Positions 44,401-54,716 of a stretch of 64,000 bases of DNA are shown piece after piece. A model generated the notes under the pieces. The model saw only the letters and a list, made by a program, of their open reading frames with translations, had not been told where the DNA came from and ran no database searches. Position 1 is the stretch's first letter. Each line of letters begins with the position of its first letter. Origin of the DNA: Limosilactobacillus coleohominis 101-4-CHN (GTDB taxonomy: Bacteria > Bacillota > Bacilli > Lactobacillales > Lactobacillaceae); assembly GCF_000161935.1 (NCBI RefSeq), contig NZ_GG698802.1, forward strand, positions 255,539 to 319,538, in the 5' to 3' direction. Both the position numbers and the translations under genes were made by a program.

Positions 44401-46638
44401 ATTGTTGGGTGAATAAGCGTAGACTTGATATGGCGCTTCGCTGGTCCCAACGTCGAGAAGGTTAGCTAACTGAAATGACATTACACTATCAGATAGCTGA
44501 CCGCAATTCGTATAATCGACTTTAACTACACTATGTCCATCCTTGGCCTTAAATACCGTTATCTCCGGCTTGGCAACAGACCCATCCGATAAATTAAAGG
44601 CACCAACTGGATTAGCATCTGTCGAATTTAACTTCGCGTTGATGGGCAAAACCACGTAATAAACTGATGCTGTATAGTTTCTATCAACATTGTTTAAATG
44701 AATATATATATTACCTGCATCATTCACACCAGGCACCATATAAGTCTGGGTAGGAGTATTGCTTATCTTAACTTTCGACATGACTGGTGCGACTACTTGT
44801 TGCGTCTTTTCTTTAACTGAACCTGACTTTAACTCATCAGCTGTTACAGTGACCGTGCCCTTTAATTCTGTATCAATCTTAACTGAATGATCAACATAGC
44901 CGTAAAAGTTAACTCCATAGGATGCTGCCATATCCTGATCAGGTACAGTACTGGTATACTCTCCTGGGGCCACCGTCCCTAAGACTAGGTCAAGTCCGCG
45001 AACCAATTTACCAAACTTAGTGGTGTCAATTGTCCCACCATTTGTGACGTCACCAGTTTGATCCGGTTGGCCTGCTAAATGAAGGACATAATGATATTGA
45101 CTAACACCATCAATTGTTGGCACCTTAATTGAAGTGGTGACACAACCCTCGGGAACTGTCATTTTCAGGGTCGTATTATGAAATTCATAAGCTGAATTGT
45201 TGTCAAAACCAAAACTCCACATCTTAATCGTTTCTGGATCCTTAGCTGAACCACGCGGAATTTGAGGACCTTTATACGTACCACTACTGTATGGTGAATA
45301 GGCTCCCTTCACATCTTGTTTTAATACATCTCCAGTGGGAACCGCATCTTTCTTCATGATGATATCTTGAAAGGTTGGACCAGTTTTAGTTAAAGTTTTG
45401 CCTTGATCATCAATCTTCTAAACTACTGAAATTGGTGCCGACGCAGTTACCGTTTGGTCCGCTGTTGTTTGGTCAATATTAAAGTGACCAACCATTTGAA
45501 TGCCTTGCTGATCAAATGTTATCTGATTCAAATCACTAACGAGATTTTGTGAAGCCGGAATCGTGACGATCACATCCGCTCCTTGTCCCGCTTGCGTTGC
45601 CGTAATCCCGTATTGGTTCAGCGCATTAGTTTTTGCCGCATTCAGAACAAAGGACGCCGGAACTGGAATGGTAACAGTAGTTCCATGATTAATCAGTGGT
45701 GATGGTAAATCATAAGCCGCATTTGTTGATACCATCGAACCATCAGGATCAATCATTGTCACTGCTCGACCTGGTGTAACCCCATCATGCTGATTAATTT
45801 TTAGTGTCCAGGTATAGTCAGTATTCGGCATTAATTGATTGACTGATTGCGAATCTGGCGTTGTTCGATTCAAAACGACCTTTTCTAGTGAGGGACTTAT
45901 GATTTGGGTATACTTAACTTCACCAATCTCCTGACCATTTTTAAGCACTTTAATATAAATATCCTTCGAACCAGCTGAATATAGATGAACTTTACGCGTT
46001 TGCGTTGCATACAGTCCACCTTCATAAGTTAATTTGAGGTTTTGAGTGACCGTTCCAGTTCCAGTAATGGTATTTTTAACAACATCATTGGTGGGATTAT
46101 TTTCATCATACGTAAAATTCGTGTCACCCTGACTAGGGTCAAGAGCTTCCCCGGTTAGCTTAGCTGGGGTTGGATCAATCCGAAGCGTATATTGATCACC
46201 CGGCTTTAAATTGGTAACTTTAAAGGACATGTCCACTTCGGCGGAATTTTGATCTTTTAGTTCAACACTTGACTGATTAACTTTTAGTGAAACATCACCA
46301 TTATTAAATGACTGAGTAACTGGTTGAGCAGCGGCAGTCTGCACCACCTTTTCACTATTCAGTGCTTTGGGTGTCACCTGATCATTTGGTTGAGGTGTTA
46401 CCGTAACTGTTTGTTCACCGGTCGTTTGATTTTTCGCATTATTTTTATCAACCGACGTTTGTTCAGCTGTTGCTGGTTGGACTTGTGTTGCAGCATGGGC
46501 AATCACGTTCCCACCAAAATAAAAACTTGTCCCTAAAAGGACAGAAGCGACCCCAATGCTTAATTTTCGTAAGCTGTAATGAGGCACTCGCTTGGCATTC
46601 AGCGCTTCTCTTTGCTTGATATTATTTCTTGACAGCAT
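41412..46638 (-). pseudogene. Mucus-binding adhesin, YSIRK signal and LPQTG anchor, broken twice
   Basis: About 1,740 aa if restored. ATG 46638 after GGGAGG starts a YSIRK-type signal (HYSLRKLSIGVASVLLG). Ig-like N-terminal regions follow, then MucBP/Mub repeats (FVDDKTGKIVKPITLNGH and copies), and the anchor LPQTGNDS, membrane helix and KKKQD. An in-frame TAG at 45418-45420 ends the first part after SAPISVV. A frameshift lies in a GGGGGG run at about 43065-43070: reading five G would join PINTG to DPQGAKYPAGV, restoring the repeat. The adhesin would bind host mucus. The G-run could switch by slippage, but the TAG needs a point change. Confidence 0.85.
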
Positions 46639-46799
46639 TAATAAGCCTCCCAAATAATTAACAAATATCTTTACTTTGCTGTATAACTATTAAATTATAA
46701 CACTTATAATCATTTCTTTGTCATATTCGCTGATAAAACTAATCAAAAAGGAAAGGTGACATAAGTAATTCTAGCAAATTGAATATGAACTGCGCGGTA

Positions 46800-46900
46800 C
46801 GCAAATGGGCTCCAGTGCTCGGTAAAACCGAACCCTGGAGCCCTATTTGCGCTCGCGGGGGCGTGAAAACGAAGCCATAAATGGCTTCTGTCACGCTCCC
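46800..46900. repeat. Dispersed double-hairpin repeat, copy A
   Basis: Stem 1: 46800-46815 (CGCAAAT, GGGCTCCAG) pairs with 46835-46851 with one bulged T, and inside it CGGT-AAA-ACCG forms an apical hairpin. Stem 2: GGGGGCGTGA (46857-46866) pairs with TCACGCTCCC (46891-46900), holding GAAGCCA-TAAA-TGGCTTC. It lies six bases beyond the stop of the second adhesin gene and ends the intergenic space. A copy with compensatory changes is at 62231. A 67-codon frame crossing it is not a gene. Confidence 0.85.
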
Positions 46901-46905
46901 TTAAA

Positions 46906-49900
46906 CTAATTTTCCTTCTTCTTCCGACCAATGCCGAATAATCCAATCAGGGATGCTAAGCCAAGTCCAATCACAGCAGTTTGATCTCGATTACCGGTTT
47001 GTGGTAATTGCTGTGAATTCGTTGAGTTAGCTTGTGAGTGACTGCGTTGAGATTCAGCTGGGTTAGTTATTCCTGTTACAGCATTCGGGTTATTTTTGGC
47101 AACTGGAAAAGCATCGTATTCGACATTCACTGTCATATCCTGATCAGTAAATTGCACCGTTGCTGGTCCAACAATTGATGAACCAAGGACCCGATAACCA
47201 GGAATCTCCGGCACCGTTAAACTACTAAATGCCTGTGGTACGACCGGGTCCCAAGTAATCTGCTTAGTAACCAGATCTTCTGTCCCAACTTGCGTCATCG
47301 TAATTGTCTGGACAATCGACGGTTGTAGTTGCCGACCAGTCTGGCGATCAACAAAGTTAATTGTCCGACGATGCTGGCTGGTCCGACTGACCTGCTTAGT
47401 ACCGTGCTTGACATGAACCACATAATTTTGATCCACCTGATCCTGATGATCAAAGACCAGTTCTTGACCATTGGTTGGATCATTTACCAGAACATAGTGC
47501 TGAGCTAATAATTTATCCAACACTGCCGTCGTTCGATAACCCGTCTTCTCGTCTGAAGTCCCATGTTTGGTAACGGTCATCAGTGGATCACCTGTTGTAT
47601 CATCAACGTACTTAATTGTCATCGTTTGCGGATCACCACGATAGATGACGGTATGACTAATAGCTAAATGGTTATACGGAACGTTCGAATCCGTAATTAC
47701 TGTCAAGTCCGGAGTGTATCCCGCCTTCTTCGGTGTCTTGACTAGCGGATAACTTTGGGGATCCGACCAATCCGTCCTGATGACTTTGCCAGTTACTTTA
47801 TCAACCTTAACCGTAGCTGTATACGTCTGGTGATCTTGATAAGTCGGTTCAGCCGTGGTTCCACCTGAATAAACATATTTAATCGAGCGGTTAACCGTCC
47901 TCGTAAGGGAGTTCTTATCGACCCCGTTCGGATATTTGGCACCATTTGGATCTTGAGGATTAATCGCTTTCCCCGGTTGTTGATTATCTGTTGCCGTGAC
48001 GGTCTGAATTCCATGCTTCAAATGGACTTCATAAATTTGCTTCTTTTGATCATCATGGTCGAATGTTAACGACTTTCCCTGCGTTCCATCAGTAACTAAC
48101 TCATAGCCCTTATTTTCGTAATCGATAATTGACTGAGCAGTCGTATATGAACTCGTAGTGTCAGATTTACCAGTCAGTGTTTTCGTCGTTAATGGTTGGT
48201 CAGTCTTTGCGTCATCATCAATATATTTCACCATGATCGTTTGATCATTTGGCGAATACTTAACCACATGCTTTAGATCTGCATGCTTATGGTCAATATT
48301 AGAATCAGTGACCTGTTTAATGTCTGGGGTATAACCTTCGATTACTGGTGATTTAACCGTTGTAAAGTTTTGAACTGGCGACCATTCAGTCTGAAGCACT
48401 TTACCGGTAACCTTATCAATCGTCTTGGTAGCCGTGAATTGAAGGCGCTTCATGCTAGTTGGCTGATTCGTTGGCTTACCGTCTGCATAGACATACTCAA
48501 TGGTTTGGGTAACATCATGTTTCAACGCATCCTTACTCATTTCCGTCGTGTACTTTGGGCCCGTTGGATCCTTTGGATTAATTAGTTGCCCAACGGTTCC
48601 TGGAGTAGTCTCGCTAACGGTTGTCTCACCATGCTTGAGGTGAACCGTATAATTTTGATCGGTATTGTAATCTTGATCGTATTGAACCCCAGTCTTTGGA
48701 TAATCATCCGAAACAAATTCATAGCCTTGATTTTCGTAATTTTGGAGGTCCTGAGTCGTCCGATAAGGATCAGTCGTACCACCATTACCAGTCAAATGCT
48801 TTATTGAAAGATTTTGTTTTGTCTTATCATCAACAAAGGTTACCGAGGCCTTCTGCTTTTGAGCACCGACCGTAATGGTAAATGTCTGCGTACTATATTT
48901 ATCGGTATCATAATTACCAAATACCTTTTGCCAGTCAACATTTTCACCTTGTGCAAGGGTTTGACCATTTGAATTATTAGTCACTGAGACGACATTCAAG
49001 TGTTGCTGTTTCAGCTCACTAATGATACTTGGTAATTGATCAAAGGTAATGGCCTGATTAGCAACCCCTTCATTGATCTTTGACTTTGGTAGCTGGATAT
49101 TCTTCGCTACTGAGGCATCGCCCTTAAAACGCACAATAGCGAGTTGATCTGCAGTTTGACCAGAAGCAGACGCCTTGGATGGTAAACTCCCAAATGAGAA
49201 GTTTAAAGTCATCCGACTAGCGAGAATATGCATGTTCATTCCAGGGTGAACTTTACCATTCTTAACTGGTGACTGACCCTCAAAATGCAAAATGTAGGCA
49301 TTTGAATCTTGTTTCCCACCAAAATTAATTTTGACCGTGTTAGTTGCTGCATCATAATACAGGACCCCTGGTGTCTCAGCATCGGCTTCATTGGTCGAAA
49401 TTTTCAGTTGATTCGTAATATCGTCATACTCACTATAGTCTGGGATCAAAGATGCATTAAGGGTTTTGCCATCCTTAACCCGATAGACTCGAAACGTACA
49501 GCTTTTAGGATTCAAATCAGTATTATTATCGCCACGCGCCCATATTTCGATCTGTTGGTTATCCAGTGGCTTATTTTGCGCATTAAAGTATGCGTTAACT
49601 TTATATTTCCCATTTGAAAAATCAATATCATAAATCCGTGCACTAAACCCGTATTGGGCATCATTTTGTTGCAGATTATCATACTGAATATTTAACGGGA
49701 AATGTTTAGTTTGATCCCCAACGGTAATTACTGCATCAACAGTCCCACTATTAGGAATTTTCATAATCTGGGGATAGAAATAGTTTGAGGTTGAAAACTT
49801 AATATTGCTTTCATTTTCAACGATTGGTAATAAAACATAAGTAATCTTATCTTCATTGGCATCGACATAACCATACGCAATCTGGTTACCATTACTATCC

Positions 49901-50478
49901 TTAATTGGATTGGCTGATTGTTTGCCATTGTTTGCGGACGCTTCATCAGTATCTGACCGTCTAATATTATCAGAGAAATTGACGCTAAAAGTATCCCCTG
50001 CTTTTGCCGTTGGACTGATTTCACCACTAACGGTCACAACTAATGGCTCATTACCATACAATTGACTGTATTGTAGAAGGTGCGGATCATTTTTATCCGT
50101 GGTTGCCATTTGAATTTGGACATTCTGCACGGGAGCAGTTTGACTAGTTGACCCTTCTGCGGCTGTTTTTTGATTGGCAACTGCCGCTTGAGCGACTGGC
50201 TGACCATTCGACTTCGTGCTAGCTAACGATTGCGTCCCCTGCGGTTGACCATTTGTTGGAGTAACTAAAGTATTCTTGGTTGGCATTGAAATTGATGCTG
50301 CGCCATTATTGGTCGTTGGTTGAGTGGTAGCCGCGTGACCAACAGCATCCGTTCCACAAGCAAAAAACAAGCCTAAAACAACTGATACAAAACCGATTGA
50401 TAATTTACGCAGACTAAATACTTGATTAGTAGCAAGTAACCGCTGTTGCTTCATTCTATGATTATTTTGTGAAACCAT
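46906..50478 (-). CDS. Mucus-binding adhesin, YSIRK signal and LPQTG anchor, intact
   Basis: 1,190 aa cell-wall protein. The signal VFSLRKLSIGFVSVVLG lies at about 20-36. A Ser/Thr/Gln-rich linker reaches about 120, then a large Ig-like adhesin region to about 445. After a transition segment come Mub/MucBP repeats from about 540 to 1,090, each with a copy of VxFxDDxTxxxL, YENxGYELV and DPNGAKYPNGVDKNSLT-like blocks. LPQTGNRD, a hydrophobic helix and RKKKEN form the sortase anchor. Such proteins fix bacteria to mucus. GGGAGG precedes ATG 50478. Repeats are closely related to those of the neighbouring broken gene, so the two could recombine. Confidence 0.9.
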   Translation of the reverse strand: MVSQNNHRMKQQRLLATNQVFSLRKLSIGFVSVVLGLFFACGTDAVGHAATTQPTTNNGAASISMPTKNTLVTPTNGQPQGTQSLASTKSNGQPVAQAAVANQKTAAEGSTSQTAPVQNVQIQMATTDKNDPHLLQYSQLYGNEPLVVTVSGEISPTAKAGDTFSVNFSDNIRRSDTDEASANNGKQSANPIKDSNGNQIAYGYVDANEDKITYVLLPIVENESNIKFSTSNYFYPQIMKIPNSGTVDAVITVGDQTKHFPLNIQYDNLQQNDAQYGFSARIYDIDFSNGKYKVNAYFNAQNKPLDNQQIEIWARGDNNTDLNPKSCTFRVYRVKDGKTLNASLIPDYSEYDDITNQLKISTNEADAETPGVLYYDAATNTVKINFGGKQDSNAYILHFEGQSPVKNGKVHPGMNMHILASRMTLNFSFGSLPSKASASGQTADQLAIVRFKGDASVAKNIQLPKSKINEGVANQAITFDQLPSIISELKQQHLNVVSVTNNSNGQTLAQGENVDWQKVFGNYDTDKYSTQTFTITVGAQKQKASVTFVDDKTKQNLSIKHLTGNGGTTDPYRTTQDLQNYENQGYEFVSDDYPKTGVQYDQDYNTDQNYTVHLKHGETTVSETTPGTVGQLINPKDPTGPKYTTEMSKDALKHDVTQTIEYVYADGKPTNQPTSMKRLQFTATKTIDKVTGKVLQTEWSPVQNFTTVKSPVIEGYTPDIKQVTDSNIDHKHADLKHVVKYSPNDQTIMVKYIDDDAKTDQPLTTKTLTGKSDTTSSYTTAQSIIDYENKGYELVTDGTQGKSLTFDHDDQKKQIYEVHLKHGIQTVTATDNQQPGKAINPQDPNGAKYPNGVDKNSLTRTVNRSIKYVYSGGTTAEPTYQDHQTYTATVKVDKVTGKVIRTDWSDPQSYPLVKTPKKAGYTPDLTVITDSNVPYNHLAISHTVIYRGDPQTMTIKYVDDTTGDPLMTVTKHGTSDEKTGYRTTAVLDKLLAQHYVLVNDPTNGQELVFDHQDQVDQNYVVHVKHGTKQVSRTSQHRRTINFVDRQTGRQLQPSIVQTITMTQVGTEDLVTKQITWDPVVPQAFSSLTVPEIPGYRVLGSSIVGPATVQFTDQDMTVNVEYDAFPVAKNNPNAVTGITNPAESQRSHSQANSTNSQQLPQTGNRDQTAVIGLGLASLIGLFGIGRKKKEN

Positions 50479-50656
50479 CTAATTTAACCTCCCAAATTGA
50501 TTATTCGGCCCTATTATGACACTAATTAGTAATTTTGTTAATTAAATATGGTTTCGATAACATTTCATGATGCTTTGATCATCTAATTCATTTTTTGCTT
50601 TTATAACCGACTTCTAGTAAAATAAACTCATTGCTTTTCACGAATGGAGTTTAAAA

Positions 50657-51346
50657 ATGATTGGAATTTTAGCAAATACATTCGCGGTTGTCCTTGGCAC
50701 TGCCATTGGCGTCATAGTTCGACACTTCCTGACCGAACGCTATAAAGATGCCCTCTGGATGGTCCTTGGATTTGCAGCATTGGGGGTGGGCATGCAGACG
50801 GTGGTCGCCAACCTCCCAAAAAGCCACTACCCCATTTTATTCATTGTTAGTATGGCAATCGGCTTTCCACTCGGTACTTACCTGCAATTAGATGACCGCT
50901 CTAATCGCTGGTTAAATTCACGTTTTTCCACCAAAGTTGGTGAAGGGATTGCGACCGCTAGCTTTCTCGATTGTATCGGTGCCTTAGCCATTCTAGGGCC
51001 GGTCTACGCCGCCACCAGTGGCAACCAAACCATGCTGTATACCAATGCAATGTTTACCCTAGTCTGTGCCATTATTTTCGGTGCTGGCTTTGGCTGGGGA
51101 ATGTTGCTTGAAACGCCGATCATTTTTATTTGGCTGTCTTTAATCTTCCTGATTGCAAAGTTCTTATCCGCCAGCTTTTTCTCACCGGCATTCATTGTTG
51201 AAATGTCAATTGTTGGTGGTTTCCTGATCGTTGCGGCAGGGCTCTCACTACTAAAGATTCGCCAATTTAAAACGGTTGATATGTTACCAGCGTTACTAGT
51301 ACCAGTTATCTTCTTCATTTTACTCAACGTGATTAAAGCATTTTAA
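50657..51346 (+). CDS. DUF554 family membrane protein
   Basis: 229 aa with six or seven membrane helices, starting MIGILANTFAVVLGTAIGVIVR. The blocks LGVGMQTV, IGFPLGTYLQLDDR and FLDCIGALAILGPV are typical of DUF554 (YdfK-like). The function is unknown. GGAG precedes the ATG. It is divergent from the adhesin and has its own terminator. Confidence 0.85.
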   Translation: MIGILANTFAVVLGTAIGVIVRHFLTERYKDALWMVLGFAALGVGMQTVVANLPKSHYPILFIVSMAIGFPLGTYLQLDDRSNRWLNSRFSTKVGEGIATASFLDCIGALAILGPVYAATSGNQTMLYTNAMFTLVCAIIFGAGFGWGMLLETPIIFIWLSLIFLIAKFLSASFFSPAFIVEMSIVGGFLIVAAGLSLLKIRQFKTVDMLPALLVPVIFFILLNVIKAF

Positions 51347-51358
51347 ATCCACTAACAA

Positions 51359-51508
51359 CTAATGGTTACCTGGTGTTGCGTCATGCAACACCTTTTTTGT
51401 TTCTTCTAGAATCTGCACCACCCGTGTAACATCACCTTCGTCGTAACCAGTTTCCATTAAATAACTCACCATTGTTTGCGAATCCGTCTGCCAGATTAAT
51501 TCTTCCAT
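51359..51508 (-). CDS. Small acidic protein, 49 aa
   Basis: Frame from ATG 51508 with GGAGGGAG 8 bases upstream: MEELIWQTDSQTMVSYLMETGYDEGDV and so on to ATPGNH. Predicted as two or three short helices with a conserved-looking GYDEGDVTRVVQIL segment; no membrane part. It stands 68 bases after the cysteine desulfurase gene with a terminator between, so it may have its own promoter or be made by readthrough. Its last codons lie within the terminator of the opposite DUF554 gene. Confidence 0.6.
   Translation of the reverse strand: MEELIWQTDSQTMVSYLMETGYDEGDVTRVVQILEETKKVLHDATPGNH
51372..51398 (+). terminator. Terminator of the DUF554 gene
   Basis: GGTGTTGC (51372-51379), loop GTCAT, GCAACACC (51385-51392), then TTTTTT. 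Confidence 0.85.
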
Positions 51509-51538
51509 ATGACTCCCTCCTCATTAATATAAATACGC

Positions 51539-51577
51539 AAAAAATCGGTAACTCATTTCTGAATTACCGATTTTTTT
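51539..51577 (-). terminator. Terminator at the end of the cysteine desulfurase gene
   Basis: AAAAAATCGGTAA pairs with TTACCGATTTTTTT around 12 bases, with A- and T-runs both sides. It overlaps the stop codon of the desulfurase gene. Confidence 0.8.
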
Positions 51578-52757
51578 AATCCACCTTTTTGGTTGCTTCA
51601 ACTTTCATTTGCGGAATGATTGTGCGTAGTGCTTTGAGAAGTCGTTGAATATCTTCACTCGTATTTGTCATGCCAAGACTAAACCGCAGTGATTCATAAA
51701 TCCGCGGACTCGTTTTCCCGTACATTGCCACTAAGACATGTGATGGCTCCAGTGAGCCTGCTGTACATGCTGATCCAGCGGCGCCCACGATGCCATTTAA
51801 GTCGAGGTTCACCAATAACGCATCATTGCGGATTCCCTTAAACCAAATATTAATCGTTTGCGGGGCCATATTATCAGTTAAATTTCCGTTGATCTCATAA
51901 TCAATGTTACTTTCATCTAATCCTTGAATCAATTGCTTTTTCAATGCAACATAATGAGCAGCGTTCTTTTCCCGTTGACCATTCGCAAAGTGCATTTCAA
52001 TGGCTTTGGCAAATGATAGGGCTGCCGGAACATTTTCTGTTCCCGGCCGGTGCTTCATTTCTTGGTCACCACCCCGCATTAACGGTGGGAAGTTAATCCC
52101 ATCCCGCCGATACAAGAAGCCAACCATTTTGGGACCGTGAATCTTATGGGCGGAAACCGACAGCAAATCAATATGATCTGCCTGAACATCAATTGGGACG
52201 GCACCGTACCCTTGAACCGCATCGGTATGGAACCACGCATTCGAGTCCTTAACAATTTCCCCAATTTCATGAATTGGCAGGTGGCTACCAACTTCGTTAT
52301 TAACCGTCATAATGGAAACTAGGATGGTCTCATCGTCCAAAGCGTCCTTTAATTGCTGCAAGTCAATCTGACCATTTTGATCAACATCTAAGTAGGTCAC
52401 CTTAAATCCCTGATGTTTTTCAAGATCTTCAAGGGGGCGCAACACTGCTTCATGTTCAAACTTGGTCGTAATGATGTGCTTGCCTTCACTTTGCCGTGCC
52501 CGCGCCGTTTGATAAATCACAGTGTTGTCACTTTCGGTGCCCCCGCTCGTGATGTTAATCTCACTATCGAGTTTAGCATTAATCGACTTTGCCATCACGT
52601 GACGGGCCTTTTCTAACACGCCACGGGCCTGTCGGCCAAAATAATTCGTCGCTGAGGCATTCCCCCAGTAGTCATGCATGGCATCAGTCATTGCTTGCAT
52701 CGTTTCCGGTAGCATTGGTGTCGTACCGGCATTATCGAGATAAACTCGCTCTTCCAT
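51576..52757 (-). CDS. Cysteine desulfurase (NifS/IscS-like)
   Basis: 393 aa. PLP enzyme taking sulfur from cysteine for thiolated tRNA or Fe-S clusters. Visible: VYLDNAGTTP, TSGGTESDN, PLP Lys in SAHKIHGPK (near 205), RPGTENVPA and the catalytic Cys loop GSACTAGSLEPSHVL (near 325-340). AGGG precedes the ATG. It follows the flavin reductase genes by 52 bases, without a strong terminator between, so it may belong to that operon. Confidence 0.92.
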   Translation of the reverse strand: MEERVYLDNAGTTPMLPETMQAMTDAMHDYWGNASATNYFGRQARGVLEKARHVMAKSINAKLDSEINITSGGTESDNTVIYQTARARQSEGKHIITTKFEHEAVLRPLEDLEKHQGFKVTYLDVDQNGQIDLQQLKDALDDETILVSIMTVNNEVGSHLPIHEIGEIVKDSNAWFHTDAVQGYGAVPIDVQADHIDLLSVSAHKIHGPKMVGFLYRRDGINFPPLMRGGDQEMKHRPGTENVPAALSFAKAIEMHFANGQREKNAAHYVALKKQLIQGLDESNIDYEINGNLTDNMAPQTINIWFKGIRNDALLVNLDLNGIVGAAGSACTAGSLEPSHVLVAMYGKTSPRIYESLRFSLGMTNTSEDIQRLLKALRTIIPQMKVEATKKVD

Positions 52758-52809
52758 TGTATCCCTCTTTTAGCTTACTTAATGTCAGCAATTATACTAT
52801 AAGTTGGGA

Positions 52810-54051
52810 TTATTTAACAGAGGCACTTGCACCCGTGTCCGGTTCATCATTTTCAGGCTGGTCATTTGCTGAACCCTCATCATCAGCTACAGAAGCACTG
52901 GCATCAGTATCTACCGCGTTTGCAGGATCATCAACTAACTTTTGACCAGTCATTTCGAGGTACTTCTTCACAATTGGCCAGAAGTCTAGTACGATTTCGT
53001 TCGTCCCACGATAATTACCGCTTTCATCATGCATTGCTTGGTAGTTATTAACCACCCACTTAACGTTCTTGCGGTCTTGCGGTTCGGATAGTTGGAACAT
53101 GTCCTGCTTACCCGTCCGTAAAATATGAAGAACTTGCTTAACGTGATCATGAACGTTCCGAATATCAGGGTGAACTTCACTCAATGGCAAACCAGCTTGT
53201 TCCGGACGACGAGAAGCATTCATCCGTTCAGCAGGCTTGTTATGGTTGTAGTACAAGAACTGATTATTATCATCGACAAACGTTAATTCAGCTGGGATTG
53301 ACTTGAGGAACCAGTTAATTTGATCAACTGTCAAGATTCCGCGATCCAGTTGAACATAGTCATGACCGGAAGCCGCTTTAGTAAGCGCCGCTGCCTTTTC
53401 AACCCATTCTGGATCATTCATCTTGACCCCTTCAATGGTCGTATCGGCTTTGCCACTAGCCGTTAAATCTTCGTTCTTCCAGGCATCGGCTGGCTCTGGG
53501 CCCTGGAGTGCTTGCATAACATCAACCCACTTGATGAATTTTTCAATCATCTTCGTCAAGACCTTGATTGTTTGTCCGTCAGTGAGGTTGCCATGTTCAT
53601 CAAAAGCTTCCTTCGCATCGCCCAGTAAGAATTCTGTACCAGGCATTACCAACCCACGGACTCCTGGTGCTTCGAGGATCTCTCGAAGATCAAGTTGTGC
53701 CCGCGAAGAACCTTGTGAGAAGTAGGATGCCCCAACAATCATGACTGGCTTATTCTCCAATGGGTGGATTTTGTATGATAACCATTCAATGACGCTCTTA
53801 AGGGCCGCCGTAGTGGTGTGGTTATGTTCTGGAGTCGCCATGATTACCCCGTCAGCATTTTCAATCCGGTGCTTCAGATATTGGATGGGTGCGCTATTCG
53901 TAGCGTCCTGGTCCTCGTTAAACATTGGTACATCCTTAATATCAACCACTTCAATGTCCGCATAATTGCGGAAGTGGTTGGCCATGTACATCATTAACTT
54001 GCGATTATATGAGTCTTCAGCGATGGAGCCGACAATTCCAACTAATTTCAT
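52810..54051 (-). CDS. FMN reductase-PAS fusion with twin flavinylation-like tail motifs
   Basis: 413 aa. Residues 1 to about 185 are an NADPH-dependent FMN reductase (flavodoxin fold): LVGIVGSIAEDSYNRKL phosphate loop, MATPEHNHTTTAALKSVIEWLS and PVMIVGASYFSQGSSRAQLDLR. A linker leads to a PAS-like domain of the DUF438 type (about 240-365; LTFVDDNNQFLYYN, EVHPDIRNVHDHV, NYQAMHDESGNYRGT). The acidic tail holds DTDASAS (381-387) and DTGASAS (405-411), resembling the ApbE target motif D-g-x-s/t-g/s-A-S/T. With ApbE encoded two genes upstream, covalent FMN attachment at Ser387 and Ser411 is possible. No signal peptide. Next gene starts 18 bases away. Confidence 0.82.
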   Translation of the reverse strand: MKLVGIVGSIAEDSYNRKLMMYMANHFRNYADIEVVDIKDVPMFNEDQDATNSAPIQYLKHRIENADGVIMATPEHNHTTTAALKSVIEWLSYKIHPLENKPVMIVGASYFSQGSSRAQLDLREILEAPGVRGLVMPGTEFLLGDAKEAFDEHGNLTDGQTIKVLTKMIEKFIKWVDVMQALQGPEPADAWKNEDLTASGKADTTIEGVKMNDPEWVEKAAALTKAASGHDYVQLDRGILTVDQINWFLKSIPAELTFVDDNNQFLYYNHNKPAERMNASRRPEQAGLPLSEVHPDIRNVHDHVKQVLHILRTGKQDMFQLSEPQDRKNVKWVVNNYQAMHDESGNYRGTNEIVLDFWPIVKKYLEMTGQKLVDDPANAVDTDASASVADDEGSANDQPENDEPDTGASASVK

Positions 54052-54069
54052 TTGATTTCACCTCAATGC

Positions 54070-54675
54070 TTATTTGCCTAATTCTAATTGACGAATTTCT
54101 TCCAGTGCGTGATCCTTTTCCAGTTGGAACTCACGCGTCTGCTTAACAAACGTTTCAAAGGAAACAAAGATTTGATCCAACAAATCCACAAATTCTGCCT
54201 TTTTAAGTTCACCATGTTCATCAAAGGCCTGGAGTGAATGGTCAAGCATATACTCAGAACTCGACATCGTCCGGGCCGCTAACTCTGGTGACGCCAACAT
54301 CTTCCGTAAAATCTGTTGCGCCCGGGAAGTTCCGAGCGTCCCATAAGAAGCCCCCGTAACCATGACAGGTTTATCCCGAAACGGGTGAATAGTATACGAC
54401 AGCCATGCGAGGGCGTTCATCAATACGGCCGGTACTGCGTGATCATATTCCGGTGTGGAAATAATCACCCCATCAGCGGCCGCAATCTTCTTACCCATCT
54501 CTTGCGCAGCTTCAGAAATCGTATGGTCAGGAGTCTTGTAGTAGACCGGAAGATTCCCAATGTCAAGAATCTCAATTTCAGCCACTTTTGCATAACGTTC
54601 TTTCATAAACTTAATCAGTTTTTTGTTAGTCGAACCATGCCGGTTTGAACCAGCAATCGCAATAAAATGATTCAT
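54070..54675 (-). CDS. NADPH-dependent FMN reductase
   Basis: 201 aa, single flavodoxin-fold domain: IAIAGSNRHGSTNKKLIKF, STPEYDHAVPAVLMNALAWLS, VMVTGASYGTLGTSRAQQILRK. It is a paralogue of the first domain of the next gene without PAS and tail. Such enzymes pass electrons from NADPH to FMN, quinones or partner proteins. GGAGGG precedes ATG. It lies between apbE (41 bases) and the fusion gene (18 bases). Confidence 0.88.
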   Translation of the reverse strand: MNHFIAIAGSNRHGSTNKKLIKFMKERYAKVAEIEILDIGNLPVYYKTPDHTISEAAQEMGKKIAAADGVIISTPEYDHAVPAVLMNALAWLSYTIHPFRDKPVMVTGASYGTLGTSRAQQILRKMLASPELAARTMSSSEYMLDHSLQAFDEHGELKKAEFVDLLDQIFVSFETFVKQTREFQLEKDHALEEIRQLELGK

Positions 54676-54716
54676 GTTGATCCCTCCGATTTTTTATCAG
54701 TATATCACATGTACAA

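Noticed and set aside
43024..45357. Independent 777-aa surface protein
   Set aside because: It has no signal peptide or anchor and continues the frame after the TAG at 45418. It is the middle of the broken adhesin.
46743..46946. 67-codon open frame on the minus strand across the dispersed repeat
   Set aside because: It is the translation of the double-hairpin element and overlaps the end of the adhesin gene. No ribosome-binding site and an arginine-rich composition typical of a GC-rich stem.
41412..50478. CRISPR-like or tandem DNA array in the adhesin region
   Set aside because: The repetition is of about 200-residue protein modules (Mub/MucBP) with diverged sequence, not short spaced DNA repeats.
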